Assembly: GCA_944389345.1 (NCBI GenBank)
Contig: CALXMA010000005.1
Location: forward strand, 1-59,926
DNA: 59,926 bases
Source: an uncultured Alphaproteobacteria bacterium
Lineage (GTDB): Bacteria > Pseudomonadota > Alphaproteobacteria > Rs-D84
Reading direction: 5' to 3'
The notes under the pieces were generated by a model that searched no databases, had not been told where the DNA came from, and saw only the letters and a list, made by a program, of their open reading frames with translations. The translations under genes were made by a program, and so were the position numbers. The first letter of the stretch is position 1. Every line of letters begins with the position of its first letter. This document shows positions 8,719 through 17,075 of the stretch, piece by piece.

Positions 8719-9501
8719 CTATTTGTCCACAGTTTTCAACAAATTTTGCAATATTTGCAACGCGGTCCATGCATCACGCTTGGCCGCCGGTTTTAACATC
8801 AAATAATTCGGATGGTATATCGGCATCGCCGTTATCCCAGACGGCAATGAAACCGTCATCCCGTGGCCACGTGGCAGTGAAACATTCGCAATCTGGGACG
8901 CGGACAATGTCCCCAGTGTCAATATAAACCCGGGATGCAACAGTTCCACCATTCTGTCAACAAATGGTCGCGCCAATGCCAATTCTGTGTCTGTTGGTGC
9001 ACGCCCGCCCGGTGTACGCCAAAACACCAACGGCACAATAGACACATTATCACGCGACAACCCAATCGCAGCCAACATTTTATCCAATAATTCACCCGCC
9101 GGACCAGATAATATACGGCCACACGCATCGTCATCGCCACTGGGGATATCGGTAATAATCACCAAACCGTTCGGATTCGACGCAATATGCGGTAAAACAA
9201 CATTTGTCGCCCCCGCACGCAGTGGATGATTGAATTCTGCAATCATACGGTTTAACGATTCTGGATCGGTCGGACGCGCCGCCATCGCCACGGCCGTATC
9301 AACCGCCATCGGATGCGCGGGCGCAATCGGTGGCACAACAGACGTCTGGGTACGTGTGGGCGACGTCTGGACGGTTGGTGTAACCTGGGGGACATCATGC
9401 GCCAACGCAGACCGAACCGCACCCGCCATCACCAACGGGAAATCCGTTAATTCCCATTGTACGCCCGCCAATACTAAATCACGTAAATCACCGCCGTTCA
9501 T
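8719..9501 (-). CDS. Uracil-DNA glycosylase family 4-like protein, degenerate motifs
   Basis: The C-terminal 170 residues follow the family-4 UDG plan: GRILSGPAGELLDKMLAAIGL, VFWRTPGGRAPTDTEL and the HPNYLMLKP motif near the end. However the usual motif 1 (GEAPG) reads TDIPSGDDD, and of the four cysteines expected to hold the [4Fe-4S] cluster only one (in DDDACG) is clearly present. The N-terminal 90 residues (MNGGDLRDLVLAGVQWEL...) are alanine/proline rich with little structure. The enzyme may be inactive, cluster-free or changed in specificity. Divergent from pal. Family membership is seen; loss of activity is inference. Confidence 0.78.
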   Translation of the reverse strand: MNGGDLRDLVLAGVQWELTDFPLVMAGAVRSALAHDVPQVTPTVQTSPTRTQTSVVPPIAPAHPMAVDTAVAMAARPTDPESLNRMIAEFNHPLRAGATNVVLPHIASNPNGLVIITDIPSGDDDACGRILSGPAGELLDKMLAAIGLSRDNVSIVPLVFWRTPGGRAPTDTELALARPFVDRMVELLHPGFILTLGTLSASQIANVSLPRGHGMTVSLPSGITAMPIYHPNYLMLKPAAKRDAWTALQILQNLLKTVDK

Positions 9502-9515
9502 TTTTGCCTTTTTTC

Positions 9516-9544
9516 TTGATTTTTCAAACCTTTTAATCTAAAAT
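9516..9544 (+). promoter_or_regulatory. Promoter of pal
   Basis: TTGATT (9516-9521), 17-base spacer, TAAAAT (9539-9544). The predicted start near 9551 leaves a 30-base leader with a GGGAG Shine-Dalgarno before the pal ATG. Confidence 0.65.
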
Positions 9545-9580
9545 ATACCACGAGCAACAGAAACTCAAGGGAGTATTTTC

Positions 9581-9997
9581 ATGAAAATAAAAAACTTTGC
9601 TATGTTGGCTGGTATCGCGGGTCTGTTGTCTGCGTGCGGTGGTTCTTCCATCGTTGAACCGGCTGATTTGAACGAACAGCGCGTATTCTTTGCGTTCAAT
9701 TCATCTGAAATTTCCGATGAATCACGCGACAATCTGTTGGGCCAGGCGCTGTATATGAAAAATCACGAAGATGTGAAAATTCAAATCGCGGGTAACTGCG
9801 ACGAACGTGGTTCCACAGAATACAACTTGGCGTTGGGCGCACGTCGTGCAAATGCCGCCAAAGATGTTCTGGTAAATGACGGTATTGATCCGGCACGTAT
9901 TTCTACGATTTCATACGGTAAAGAACGCCCATTGGTTCAGGGTACCGGTGAAGAAGTATGGAAATACAACCGTAATGCCACAACAACAGTTAAATAA
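9581..9997 (+). CDS. pal: Peptidoglycan-associated lipoprotein Pal
   Basis: Pal anchors the outer membrane to peptidoglycan as part of Tol-Pal. The 138-residue protein has a lipoprotein signal with lipobox LLSAC (Cys19), a short linker, then an OmpA-like domain with VFFAFNSSEIS, IAGNCDERGSTEYNLALGARRA and ISYGKERP, the residues that bind diaminopimelate. tolB and ybgF, usual neighbours, are not present. Its own promoter and a downstream terminator suggest a monocistronic unit. Confidence 0.96.
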   Translation: MKIKNFAMLAGIAGLLSACGGSSIVEPADLNEQRVFFAFNSSEISDESRDNLLGQALYMKNHEDVKIQIAGNCDERGSTEYNLALGARRANAAKDVLVNDGIDPARISTISYGKERPLVQGTGEEVWKYNRNATTTVK

Positions 9998-10015
9998 TTG
10001 TTGTTAAACAAACAC

Positions 10016-10044
10016 AAAAACACCGGCAAATGCCGGTGTTTTTT
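10016..10044 (+). terminator. Terminator after pal
   Basis: CACCGG (10021-10026), loop, CCGGTG (10033-10038), preceded by five A and followed by six T. One of several terminators in the window sharing the stem CACCGG/CCGGTG. Confidence 0.88.
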
Positions 10045-10084
10045 ATATTTTTTTAGACATTGCGAAAATATAAAATATTTATAT

Positions 10085-10117
10085 AAAAAAAGCCGGCTTT
10101 TGCCGGCCTTTTTTTAT
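10085..10117 (-). terminator. Terminator after parB
   Basis: GCCGGC (10092-10097), TTTT loop, GCCGGC (10102-10107), flanked by seven A and seven T. Ends the parAB unit on the minus strand. Confidence 0.85.
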
Positions 10118-10125
10118 CATTTTTT

Positions 10126-11001
10126 TCACTTGGTCAATTTTTCAACCAAATCATTTAATTGCGTACGCGTTGAAAAAGACAAAACCAACTGGCCGGCACC
10201 ACCACGACGTTCACGCAATTTTACCCCGCAACCCAACGTCGCCGACACACGACGTTCTATATCACGTACGGTTTCGGCATCTATGGATTTGTTCACGTAT
10301 GCGCGACTGGTCGATTTACGCGCCGTTGCACGGACCAGTTTTTCCGTATCAGACACAGATAAATGACCATCTATGATTTGTTGTGCCAATTTTTCTGGGT
10401 CTTGGGCAACCGCAATAGTGCGCGCATGCGATGCGGATATTTTGCCCTGCTCTACTAATTTCTTGACATTATCCGACAAACCGTCCAGACGCATTATATT
10501 ACGTATATAACTGTCCGATTTTCCAATCAGGCGCGCAACATCGCCCAATTCATATCCACATTTTTCCATAATATTTTTGTATGCGTTGGCCTCTTCTATG
10601 GGATTCAGATTTTCACGTTGGACGTTTTCAATCAACGCTATTTCCATCGCGTTTTCAGGTGTAATATTTTTCACCAATGCCGGTATTTCTGTTAATCCCG
10701 CCATTTTACTGGCGCGGAAACGACGTTCGCCTGCGATAATTTCATACATGTACGGACGCCCCGTCACAGAACGCAATAAAATCGGCTGTAAAACGCCCTT
10801 TTCCCGAATGGATGCCGCCAAATCCGCCAATTCAGATTCTGTAAATGTCTTGCGTGGCTGGTCTGGATTTGCACCAATTTGCGACAATGGTATTTTACGA
10901 ACAACAACACGTTCGCCACCCGCCAGCACGGAAAAATCTGGGACACTACCTATTTCTTCCTTTAAGTCTGCCAACCCACGCGCCATTCCAAATTTAGACA
11001 T
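10126..11001 (-). CDS. parB: Chromosome partitioning protein ParB
   Basis: ParB binds parS, loads as a CTP-dependent clamp and positions the origin region with ParA. The 291-residue product has MSKFGMARGLADLKEE at the N-terminus (a ParA-contact region), the CTP-binding box GERRFRASKMAGL, a helix-turn-helix (VARLIGKSDSYIRNIMRL) and a C-terminal dimerisation domain. The ATG at 11001 has an AGGGGA Shine-Dalgarno and lies two bases after the parA stop; a longer in-frame start inside parA is unlikely. Followed by a terminator. Confidence 0.95.
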   Translation of the reverse strand: MSKFGMARGLADLKEEIGSVPDFSVLAGGERVVVRKIPLSQIGANPDQPRKTFTESELADLAASIREKGVLQPILLRSVTGRPYMYEIIAGERRFRASKMAGLTEIPALVKNITPENAMEIALIENVQRENLNPIEEANAYKNIMEKCGYELGDVARLIGKSDSYIRNIMRLDGLSDNVKKLVEQGKISASHARTIAVAQDPEKLAQQIIDGHLSVSDTEKLVRATARKSTSRAYVNKSIDAETVRDIERRVSATLGCGVKLRERRGGAGQLVLSFSTRTQLNDLVEKLTK

Positions 11002-11003
11002 TA

Positions 11004-11777
11004 TTATTCCCCTTTTTCTAAGCGTTCTACAACCTCGGTCGCAACACGTAAATACGCCTGGGCGCCGGGACAATCAAAATCATAAAACAACGCCGGAATA
11101 CCATGACTGGGTGCCTCGGACACGCGGACATTTCGTGGAATAACCGTTTTGAATACGGCATCACCAAACGTCTTGCGTACGTCTTCTTCGGCGGTACGTG
11201 TCTGGCCATAGCGTTTGTCGTACATAGTTAATAAAAATCCCAATACAGATAAATCCGGGTTCCATTTGTTTTTTATTTCGCGTACGGAATTTACCAAATG
11301 ACTGATACCCTGTAATGATAAAAATTCACACTGCAACGGTATTAGAACATTGTTCGCCGTCGTCAGTGCATTCAATGTAACAAACCCCATCGCCGGCGGA
11401 CAATCCAACAATATATAATCATAGTATTCATATAACGGCGCCAATGCATCACGCAGACGATATTCACGATTATCCAAATCATACAGTTCTGCTTCGGCCC
11501 CGGCCATCATCATAGACGACGGCATCAGGTGCAACCCCGGTGTCGCGGTTGTTAAAATATTGTCCTGGGCCGTGCCGTTTCCCATAATAACATCATATAC
11601 ATTTTGACGATATGCCGAACGCACAAAACCCAACCCAGTACTGGCATTGCCCTGGGAATCTAAATCTATTAATAAAACGCGCTTTTTTATCGACGCCAAT
11701 GACGCGCCTAAATTTATCGCGGTTGTCGTTTTACCAACACCGCCCTTTTGATTTGCAAATGCAATTATTTCTGCCAT
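11004..11777 (-). CDS. parA: Chromosome partitioning ATPase ParA (Soj)
   Basis: The 257-residue product has the deviant Walker A KGGVGKTTT (residues 11-19), Walker A' region LLIDLDSQGNAS, and the switch motif YILLDCPPAMGF, all typical of chromosomal Soj/ParA. It drives ParB-parS segregation using DNA-bound ATP dimers. GGGGAT precedes the ATG. In many alphaproteobacteria the order is mnmG-rsmG-parA-parB; here rsmG is upstream but an exported HExxH protein gene, in the opposite orientation, is inserted between them, and mnmG is 20 kb away. Confidence 0.96.
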   Translation of the reverse strand: MAEIIAFANQKGGVGKTTTAINLGASLASIKKRVLLIDLDSQGNASTGLGFVRSAYRQNVYDVIMGNGTAQDNILTTATPGLHLMPSSMMMAGAEAELYDLDNREYRLRDALAPLYEYYDYILLDCPPAMGFVTLNALTTANNVLIPLQCEFLSLQGISHLVNSVREIKNKWNPDLSVLGFLLTMYDKRYGQTRTAEEDVRKTFGDAVFKTVIPRNVRVSEAPSHGIPALFYDFDCPGAQAYLRVATEVVERLEKGE

Positions 11778-11896
11778 TTATCCCCGTCCTGATATACTTT
11801 ATTTAACAGATTCAGAATAGAATAAACCAATATATGCGGTCAAGACAAATATATTTTATTTTTCAAAAAACCAATAAAAACAATACGATACATTTT

Positions 11897-11910
11897 ATTT
11901 CACATGAAAT
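11897..11910. promoter_or_regulatory. Palindrome, copy 1 (parS-like or operator)
   Basis: ATTTCACATGAAAT is a near-perfect palindrome, preceded by TTTT. An almost identical 18-base element (differing at one base) lies at 12886-12903. Aligned to the general parS consensus it keeps the TTTCA..TGAAA core. It also ends 11 bases before the -35 of the next gene, so it could be an operator. Confidence 0.5.
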
Positions 11911-11921
11911 GAAAAATATAG

Positions 11922-11949
11922 TTGACAAATTTATTTTTTGGTATATATT
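11922..11949 (+). promoter_or_regulatory. Strong promoter of the HExxH gene, leaderless geometry
   Basis: TTGACA (11922-11927), 16-base spacer, TATATT (11944-11949). The start codon ATG is at 11956, so the predicted transcript begins on or next to it. No Shine-Dalgarno can fit. Confidence 0.65.
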
Positions 11950-11955
11950 TATAGT

Positions 11956-12870
11956 ATGAGATTCAAAACACTTTGTTCTTTGACCGCAACGATGATTATT
12001 GGCCTGGGGATGACATCCGGGCCACGGACCGATTCGTTTTCACAAAAAAAGCCGGTAAATACCGGACCAAAGCAACTGTATTCACATATTCATACATACA
12101 TTGATACATTGAACATAACCGACAGCACATTAAAAAGCAAAACCATTTTGGCCAACGGGATATTCTTTCCGTATACGGGTAAAATACAAATAAACTATAT
12201 GAAAACGAACAGTACCACACCAAAAATTCAACGTTTTTGTCAGGCGAATAACAATCAAATCAGATTAACCATTCGTCATGAAAAAGAACATGCCCGTAAA
12301 GCCAACCTGACAAAAAACACTTGGTTCTTTGAACCCAGTGTACGTGGCGCAATCGCCGCACACAACGAAATTATGGCGCCCGCCGCTGAAATTATAGAGG
12401 CGCTGGATTACCGTTATGAAACGGGCGAAGCGTATCCAACGTCTAAGATATTTATTCGTGATGCCGATAAAATAATCGTGGCAGAGGCACAAAAACGTAA
12501 TCTGGCATGGCCATTGGATTTCAACAACCCGCATATAGCACGGTTAGTAATGCAGTGCGCCACCGAACGTTTTGCAAATGAAGTCAAACGTGGCGTATAC
12601 CGCAAGGCTATATCGGACGCAGTTCTGAAATATAACGATAAGCAATACATAACAAACGACCTGTGTGATTCGTATCGTGCACTGGTATTTAAGCCACAAT
12701 GGAACATGTGGGGACCGATGTGGGAATTTACATCATTGCGTGGTCCGGTAAATTTGTGGCACGCCGTCGACAGCGAACAAAAGAGCAAATTAACCAACAC
12801 TGTTGATTCTATTGTTACCAGTATTGCCGGCAAAAAATCGATGTTTTTCAAATATACAAAAACGCGCTAA
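11956..12870 (+). CDS. Exported protein with HExxH motif, putative zinc peptidase
   Basis: The 304-residue product begins MRFKTLCSLTATMIIGLGM, a plausible signal peptide or N-terminal anchor. Residues 108-112 are HEKEH, an HExxH zinc-binding motif, and a Glu at about 138 in the helix AAHNEIMAPA could be the third ligand of a gluzincin-like site. No known family is recognised. The start is ATG 11956; upstream codons in frame are inside the promoter. It lies between parA and rsmG, opposite to both, flanked by two copies of a TTTTATTTCAYATGAAAT element, which suggests an inserted or separately regulated gene. Peptidase activity is inference from one motif. Confidence 0.7.
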   Translation: MRFKTLCSLTATMIIGLGMTSGPRTDSFSQKKPVNTGPKQLYSHIHTYIDTLNITDSTLKSKTILANGIFFPYTGKIQINYMKTNSTTPKIQRFCQANNNQIRLTIRHEKEHARKANLTKNTWFFEPSVRGAIAAHNEIMAPAAEIIEALDYRYETGEAYPTSKIFIRDADKIIVAEAQKRNLAWPLDFNNPHIARLVMQCATERFANEVKRGVYRKAISDAVLKYNDKQYITNDLCDSYRALVFKPQWNMWGPMWEFTSLRGPVNLWHAVDSEQKSKLTNTVDSIVTSIAGKKSMFFKYTKTR

Positions 12871-12889
12871 TATCAATCAGATACGTTTT

Positions 12890-12903
12890 ATTTCATATGA
12901 AAT
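12890..12903. promoter_or_regulatory. Palindrome, copy 2 (parS-like or operator)
   Basis: ATTTCATATGAAAT is a perfect palindrome, one base different from copy 1 and with the same TTTT prefix. It sits exactly between the end of the HExxH gene and the rsmG stop codon. Confidence 0.5.
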
Positions 12904-13460
12904 TACCGGTCTTTTTTGATAATTGTAATAAAACCGTCGCCGGTACGTGATGGTATTAATTCGTAATTGAATTTATATTTACGTTTCGCAACATCAATTT
13001 CGGCCGGTATTTCCCGGCCTTTTAATAAATATAAAGGCCGGCCCGTTTTACCAACATAATCCAATATTTTAACCAGTGGTGCAAACGCACGCGCCGTAAA
13101 CACGATTTTATTATCGTGGGCCAGGGTGGGGATGTAATTTTCCAAACGCCCGTGATATATTGTTAAATTATCCAATTTTAATTCATCACGAACCGCGGTC
13201 AAAAATGCAACCTTTTTACCAACAGATTCTGTACACGTAACGCGCCAGCCCAGTATTGCCAACACAACGCCGGGGAAACCGGCGCCACTGCCCAAATCAA
13301 TAACGTGCGCGTCGGGTGGTAAAACATCCGCCAACTGGGCAGAATCCGCGATATGACGCGTTTCTATGTCATTCAGTGTACTGGGCGCGACCAGGTTCAT
13401 TCGCGTTGACCATTCGCGTAGCATTTCAGCATACTTAGTAAATTTTTCTTTATTATTCAT
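12903..13460 (-). CDS. rsmG: 16S rRNA (guanine527-N7)-methyltransferase RsmG
   Basis: RsmG methylates G527 of 16S rRNA. The 185-residue product has the SAM-binding loop VIDLGSGAGFPGVVLAILG and later VFTARAFAPLVKILDY. This is slightly shorter than the usual 205-215. The ATG at 13460 is only 26 bases from a divergent gene. An extended -10 (TGC then TACAAT) ends 7 bases before the ATG and no Shine-Dalgarno is visible, so the message may be leaderless. Confidence 0.93.
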   Translation of the reverse strand: MNNKEKFTKYAEMLREWSTRMNLVAPSTLNDIETRHIADSAQLADVLPPDAHVIDLGSGAGFPGVVLAILGWRVTCTESVGKKVAFLTAVRDELKLDNLTIYHGRLENYIPTLAHDNKIVFTARAFAPLVKILDYVGKTGRPLYLLKGREIPAEIDVAKRKYKFNYELIPSRTGDGFITIIKKDR

Positions 13461-13486
13461 AAAGTTTATTGTAGCATATTTTTAAT

Positions 13487-15103
13487 ATGAAAAAAGCAGA
13501 AAGGTTATTTTTGGGTGTTGGCATTATCGCGGTTGTTGCCGTAATCGGTGGCGCGATATGGCAACATTGGTACGCAAACAGTTCGAATAAACAGTACGAA
13601 TATCCAACAACACAGTTCGGCGCATTCTTGGCAACCCAGCACGCGGTTTATGTAAACGATTTTGACAGTGCAACCGAATACGCCGGGCAATTAACTGATA
13701 CGGAATATCCAATTGTTCAGTCGGTTAAATTCTTGTCGGATTATCTGGCGGGCACAATGCCTGATGGCATAGAAATATTAGAAGAAGAAAAAACAACCGC
13801 ATCACGTTTAATTTATGAAACACACCTGGCACAACAGGGCGATTGGGACGAATTGTACAAGCGCCACAAGACCAATGATTCTGCATTGGCCGCGCCGTTG
13901 CGGATATGGCCCGGTGTCGCACTGGGGAAACAAAAAGACACCATTAAATTTATCCAAGATTTGCCAACAAATGAATCTTGGAAACATTTTGTCATTGGAC
14001 AAATTTACGCCCATGATGGCGACGCAGACCAGGCACGTGAACATTTTGAGCAGGTCAGCATTGATTTTATGAACATCAATGATTACCTGTATATCATGTC
14101 GTTTTATGCGCATAATGATATGATGGATGCGTCCCAAAAACTGCACGACGATTTTACATCACGCCCGGGCGGTATGTTTATGCTGGATTACAATACTGTT
14201 CCAGATTGGTCTATGTTTTCTGGTATTAATAATCAATTGGCGTTCAGTTTGGTGCAAACCGTGTCGCATACCCAAATTATGATGTATTCTGATTTGGCGA
14301 TGTTGTTATTGCGATTTGCGGAATTATCTGCGCCAGATTTTGCAAAAAACAACGATGCCATTAATTATTACACCGGGCAATATTTTTACACCAACGGTGG
14401 GGATTATTCGAAGTATTTTTCCAAAATAGACAGCGACAGTCCGTTTTACATGTTTGCACTGTTGCGTATGGCGGAACGCGACGAATCCATAGATATATTA
14501 CGCAATGCCATAGAAAAAAATCCACTGTTTGTGCCGGCAATAAATAAACAGATTGCATATTATATTCAACGCGGGGACAAACGTGATGCACTGCGTGTTA
14601 TTAATATGGCATTGGGTGATGAAAACTTGGACGAATTGGGATATGCGTTCTTTTTGAAATCCCGTGCGCATATTTATTACATGTTCGAAGAATACGAAGA
14701 CGCCCAGCGTGATTTACATGATGCGGCCAAGGTTTTACCACTGGACGCGGAAATATTATCGTTACAGGCGAAACTGTGGGCCGTCCAGGGACGCAATATC
14801 GAAGATGCATATGATTATGCAATGACACTGATTCGCCAGGATCCGACCAGTATTATGGCGTGGGATACGTTGGGGGTGGTTATCGCCGTCCGCGAAGGCG
14901 CCCAGCCGGCGTTGGATGTTCTGGTACGTGTGGGCGAGGTTGCAAATTCGCAATCATCGCTGTTTGAACACTTGGGTGATTTATATGTTGCCATTGGGGA
15001 CGAAAAATTGGCGCGTGATGCGTATCTGCGTGCAATTGAATTATCTGATGATGGATTAACGGTCGTCCCAAAAATTCAAAAAAAGTTAAAGGATATTAAA
15101 TGA
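13487..15103 (+). CDS. Membrane-anchored TPR protein
   Basis: The 538-residue product starts MKKAERLFLGVGIIAVVAVIGG, a single N-terminal transmembrane helix that would leave the rest in the periplasm. From about residue 330 on there are tetratricopeptide-like helical pairs (for example ALRVINMALGDENLDELGYAFFLKSRAHIYYMF, split in two segments, and LYVAIGDEKLARDAYLRAIEL). TPR proteins usually scaffold complexes; the partner is unknown. It overlaps gpsA by four bases (ATGA), indicating translational coupling. Only 26 bases separate it from rsmG, and a CATATT hexamer lies six bases before the ATG. Confidence 0.82.
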   Translation: MKKAERLFLGVGIIAVVAVIGGAIWQHWYANSSNKQYEYPTTQFGAFLATQHAVYVNDFDSATEYAGQLTDTEYPIVQSVKFLSDYLAGTMPDGIEILEEEKTTASRLIYETHLAQQGDWDELYKRHKTNDSALAAPLRIWPGVALGKQKDTIKFIQDLPTNESWKHFVIGQIYAHDGDADQAREHFEQVSIDFMNINDYLYIMSFYAHNDMMDASQKLHDDFTSRPGGMFMLDYNTVPDWSMFSGINNQLAFSLVQTVSHTQIMMYSDLAMLLLRFAELSAPDFAKNNDAINYYTGQYFYTNGGDYSKYFSKIDSDSPFYMFALLRMAERDESIDILRNAIEKNPLFVPAINKQIAYYIQRGDKRDALRVINMALGDENLDELGYAFFLKSRAHIYYMFEEYEDAQRDLHDAAKVLPLDAEILSLQAKLWAVQGRNIEDAYDYAMTLIRQDPTSIMAWDTLGVVIAVREGAQPALDVLVRVGEVANSQSSLFEHLGDLYVAIGDEKLARDAYLRAIELSDDGLTVVPKIQKKLKDIK

Positions 15104-15969
15104 AAATTGCTGTGATTGGTGCGGGCGCGTGGGGTACCGCATTGTCTGTTATTTCCGCACGGGGTGGGGCGGACGTTATTTTATGGTCTTATGATGGTGG
15201 TTTCAAAGAATTCGATGGTGTGGAAATGCCACAAAATATTCAAATAACATCCGAAATGGCCGATATCGCCACAACAGACGCATGGCTGATCGTAACCCCG
15301 GGGGCGTTTTTCCGTGAAACACTGCGTCGCGCAACACAGTACTATAATAATCAACCAATTATCATTTGTACCAAGGGCGCCGAAAGCACAACAGGATGTT
15401 TTATGTCGGAAATCATGCGTGCAGAATTGCCCAATGCGGTGGATTTTGGCGTTTTGTCGGGTCCACAATTCGCGGCCGAAGTTGCACGTGGTATTCCAAC
15501 AGGGTCCACATTAGCCGGAACGGCGCGCGCGATTGATGCCGGAAAACAGATTTTGTCTGGGCTGTATCTGAACCCCAGCGATGATATTATCGGCGCAGAA
15601 ATGTGCGGTGTTGGAAAAAACGCGGTCGCATTGATTTGCGGATATAATTCTGTGGCGGCGGGTGGCGAAAACGAACGTGCATTAATCTTTACGCGCGCCT
15701 GGAACGAGGTTATGAGTATCGGCATCGCAATGGGCGCAAAAATGGCATCTTTCTTGGATTTGTGCGGAATAGGGGACTTGTTTTTGTCCGCAACGTCCGC
15801 AACCAGTCGTAATTTCGCCGGTGGTATGGCAATTGCAAACGGCAATCCACCCGTCGGCACGGTCGAAGGCATATTCGCACTGGGCGGGTTAATACGTCGT
15901 GCCAAAGATATGGGAATTGATGTTCCTGTTTTGCGCGATATGCAGAAAAAAATGGGATTGGCAAATTGA
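15100..15969 (+). CDS. gpsA: Glycerol-3-phosphate dehydrogenase [NAD(P)+]
   Basis: GpsA reduces dihydroxyacetone phosphate to sn-glycerol-3-phosphate for phospholipid synthesis. The 289-residue protein has the Rossmann motif GAGAWGTAL, the conserved GPQFAAEVARGIPT segment, catalytic Lys173 in GVGKNAVALICG, and LCGIGDLFLSATS near the substrate site. At 289 residues it is shorter than the usual 320-335, so some loops or the C-terminal helix are trimmed. Coupled by ATGA overlap to the upstream TPR gene and followed by a terminator. Confidence 0.93.
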   Translation: MKIAVIGAGAWGTALSVISARGGADVILWSYDGGFKEFDGVEMPQNIQITSEMADIATTDAWLIVTPGAFFRETLRRATQYYNNQPIIICTKGAESTTGCFMSEIMRAELPNAVDFGVLSGPQFAAEVARGIPTGSTLAGTARAIDAGKQILSGLYLNPSDDIIGAEMCGVGKNAVALICGYNSVAAGGENERALIFTRAWNEVMSIGIAMGAKMASFLDLCGIGDLFLSATSATSRNFAGGMAIANGNPPVGTVEGIFALGGLIRRAKDMGIDVPVLRDMQKKMGLAN

Positions 15970-15970
15970 T

Positions 15971-16002
15971 AAAAAAACACCGGCATTTACCGGTGTTTTT
16001 TA
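15971..16002. terminator. Bidirectional terminator between gpsA and radical SAM gene
   Basis: CACCGG (15978-15983), loop CATTTA, CCGGTG (15990-15995), with seven A before and seven T after. Serves two convergent genes. Confidence 0.88.
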
Positions 16003-16986
16003 TTATTTTTGCAACACTTTTTTGCCGGTCAAAATACGATAACGTAATTCTTCGTATTGTGCACGGGACACTAAATCACGTCTGATATTCCATAATGAAC
16101 GCGACGTCCCATCAGATGCGCGCCATCTGGTTTTTATTTTATGACCATCGTTTTCGCCCAATGTAACACGGCCAAACGAATCAAACGCCATTAATGTATG
16201 CATATCATCACTGAGTACAGTAAATTGTGGTATCTTGTTATGATACGCGTCTGATAAATTCTTTGCGCGACCGCCCGCGAACAACGTCCCCAACGTTGGA
16301 TACATAATTACGTTATTTACCACATCAAACCGTTGGCCCGTATTTGGTGAAAATGCGCGACCAACACGAAATCCACGTTCGCGCAGATGTTTTTTTAATT
16401 CGTCATAATCATTCGAAGCACTGGGCCCCAGCATGCAGATATGAATACACACACGCATATCAGGACGGGTCGCGATTTTAGTTATAAATTTCAAACTGTT
16501 TTCCATACTGTTTGCATGAAATTTATCCAGCGATAAAGATACCTGTAACCAGTAATCTGGGCCACCCGTGACAACTGTGTGCAGGTCATCAAATATTTGC
16601 GTGGCGACGGACGTATTTATCCACCCCGTATTTGTTTTCAAATCCGTCCCCAGTTTATTATCACGACAAAATGTTAACAATTCTGGGACATAGTCAGCGT
16701 TATCAAAGCGATACGAAGACATTATTTCACCACCAGTAAACACGACGTTTTTATCAAACATGGGGTCGGCCATGGCCTGGGCCAGGTATGATTTTATCGT
16801 CGTGGCCGGAATAAATGTCGTCATCTGGTCCGGGCCCGCAGATTCACAGCAATGCGCACATTTGTACCAGCACCAATTTGTGGTCTTGAATACAATGGCG
16901 TACGGATTACGACGAACCAGGCCACCAAATGGCAAATGCCGGTCCATAAAATCAAAATATTTTTTATGTAATTTTGTAATGTTCAT
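16003..16986 (-). CDS. Radical SAM protein of unknown function
   Basis: The 327-residue product has the cluster motif CWYKCAHC (Cys39, Cys43, Cys46; Cx3Cx2C), a GGE motif (VVFTGGEIMSS) and QVSLSLDKFH, all typical radical SAM core elements that bind a [4Fe-4S] cluster and SAM. There is no obvious SPASM or twitch C-terminal cysteine cluster, so the C-terminal 120 residues likely define the substrate, which I cannot name. A TTGACA-16-TATATT promoter ends ten bases before the ATG and no Shine-Dalgarno is seen. It is divergent from a structured RNA and two Cys-rich exported proteins. Confidence 0.85.
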   Translation of the reverse strand: MNITKLHKKYFDFMDRHLPFGGLVRRNPYAIVFKTTNWCWYKCAHCCESAGPDQMTTFIPATTIKSYLAQAMADPMFDKNVVFTGGEIMSSYRFDNADYVPELLTFCRDNKLGTDLKTNTGWINTSVATQIFDDLHTVVTGGPDYWLQVSLSLDKFHANSMENSLKFITKIATRPDMRVCIHICMLGPSASNDYDELKKHLRERGFRVGRAFSPNTGQRFDVVNNVIMYPTLGTLFAGGRAKNLSDAYHNKIPQFTVLSDDMHTLMAFDSFGRVTLGENDGHKIKTRWRASDGTSRSLWNIRRDLVSRAQYEELRYRILTGKKVLQK

Positions 16987-16996
16987 AGCGCCCGAA

Positions 16997-17024
16997 AATA
17001 TAACACGTATATCTTTTTTGTCAA
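16997..17024 (-). promoter_or_regulatory. Promoter of the radical SAM gene
   Basis: On the minus strand TTGACA (17019-17024) and TATATT (16997-17002) with 16-base spacing, both close to consensus. The ATG is ten bases downstream, giving a leader of only a few bases. Confidence 0.65.
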
Positions 17025-17041
17025 AGTTTTTTTAGATTTAC

Positions 17042-17071
17042 TTGCAAAATACAAACGAAATGATGCATAAT
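17042..17071 (+). promoter_or_regulatory. Promoter of the structured RNA
   Basis: TTGCAA (17042-17047), 18-base spacer, CATAAT (17066-17071). Back-to-back with the radical SAM promoter; the two -35 elements are 17 bases apart. Confidence 0.5.
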
Positions 17072-17075
17072 ATCG

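Noticed and set aside
15351-15986. Antisense open frame opposite gpsA
   Set aside because: Overlaps a well-supported gpsA, has no recognisable motif and lacks a start signal.
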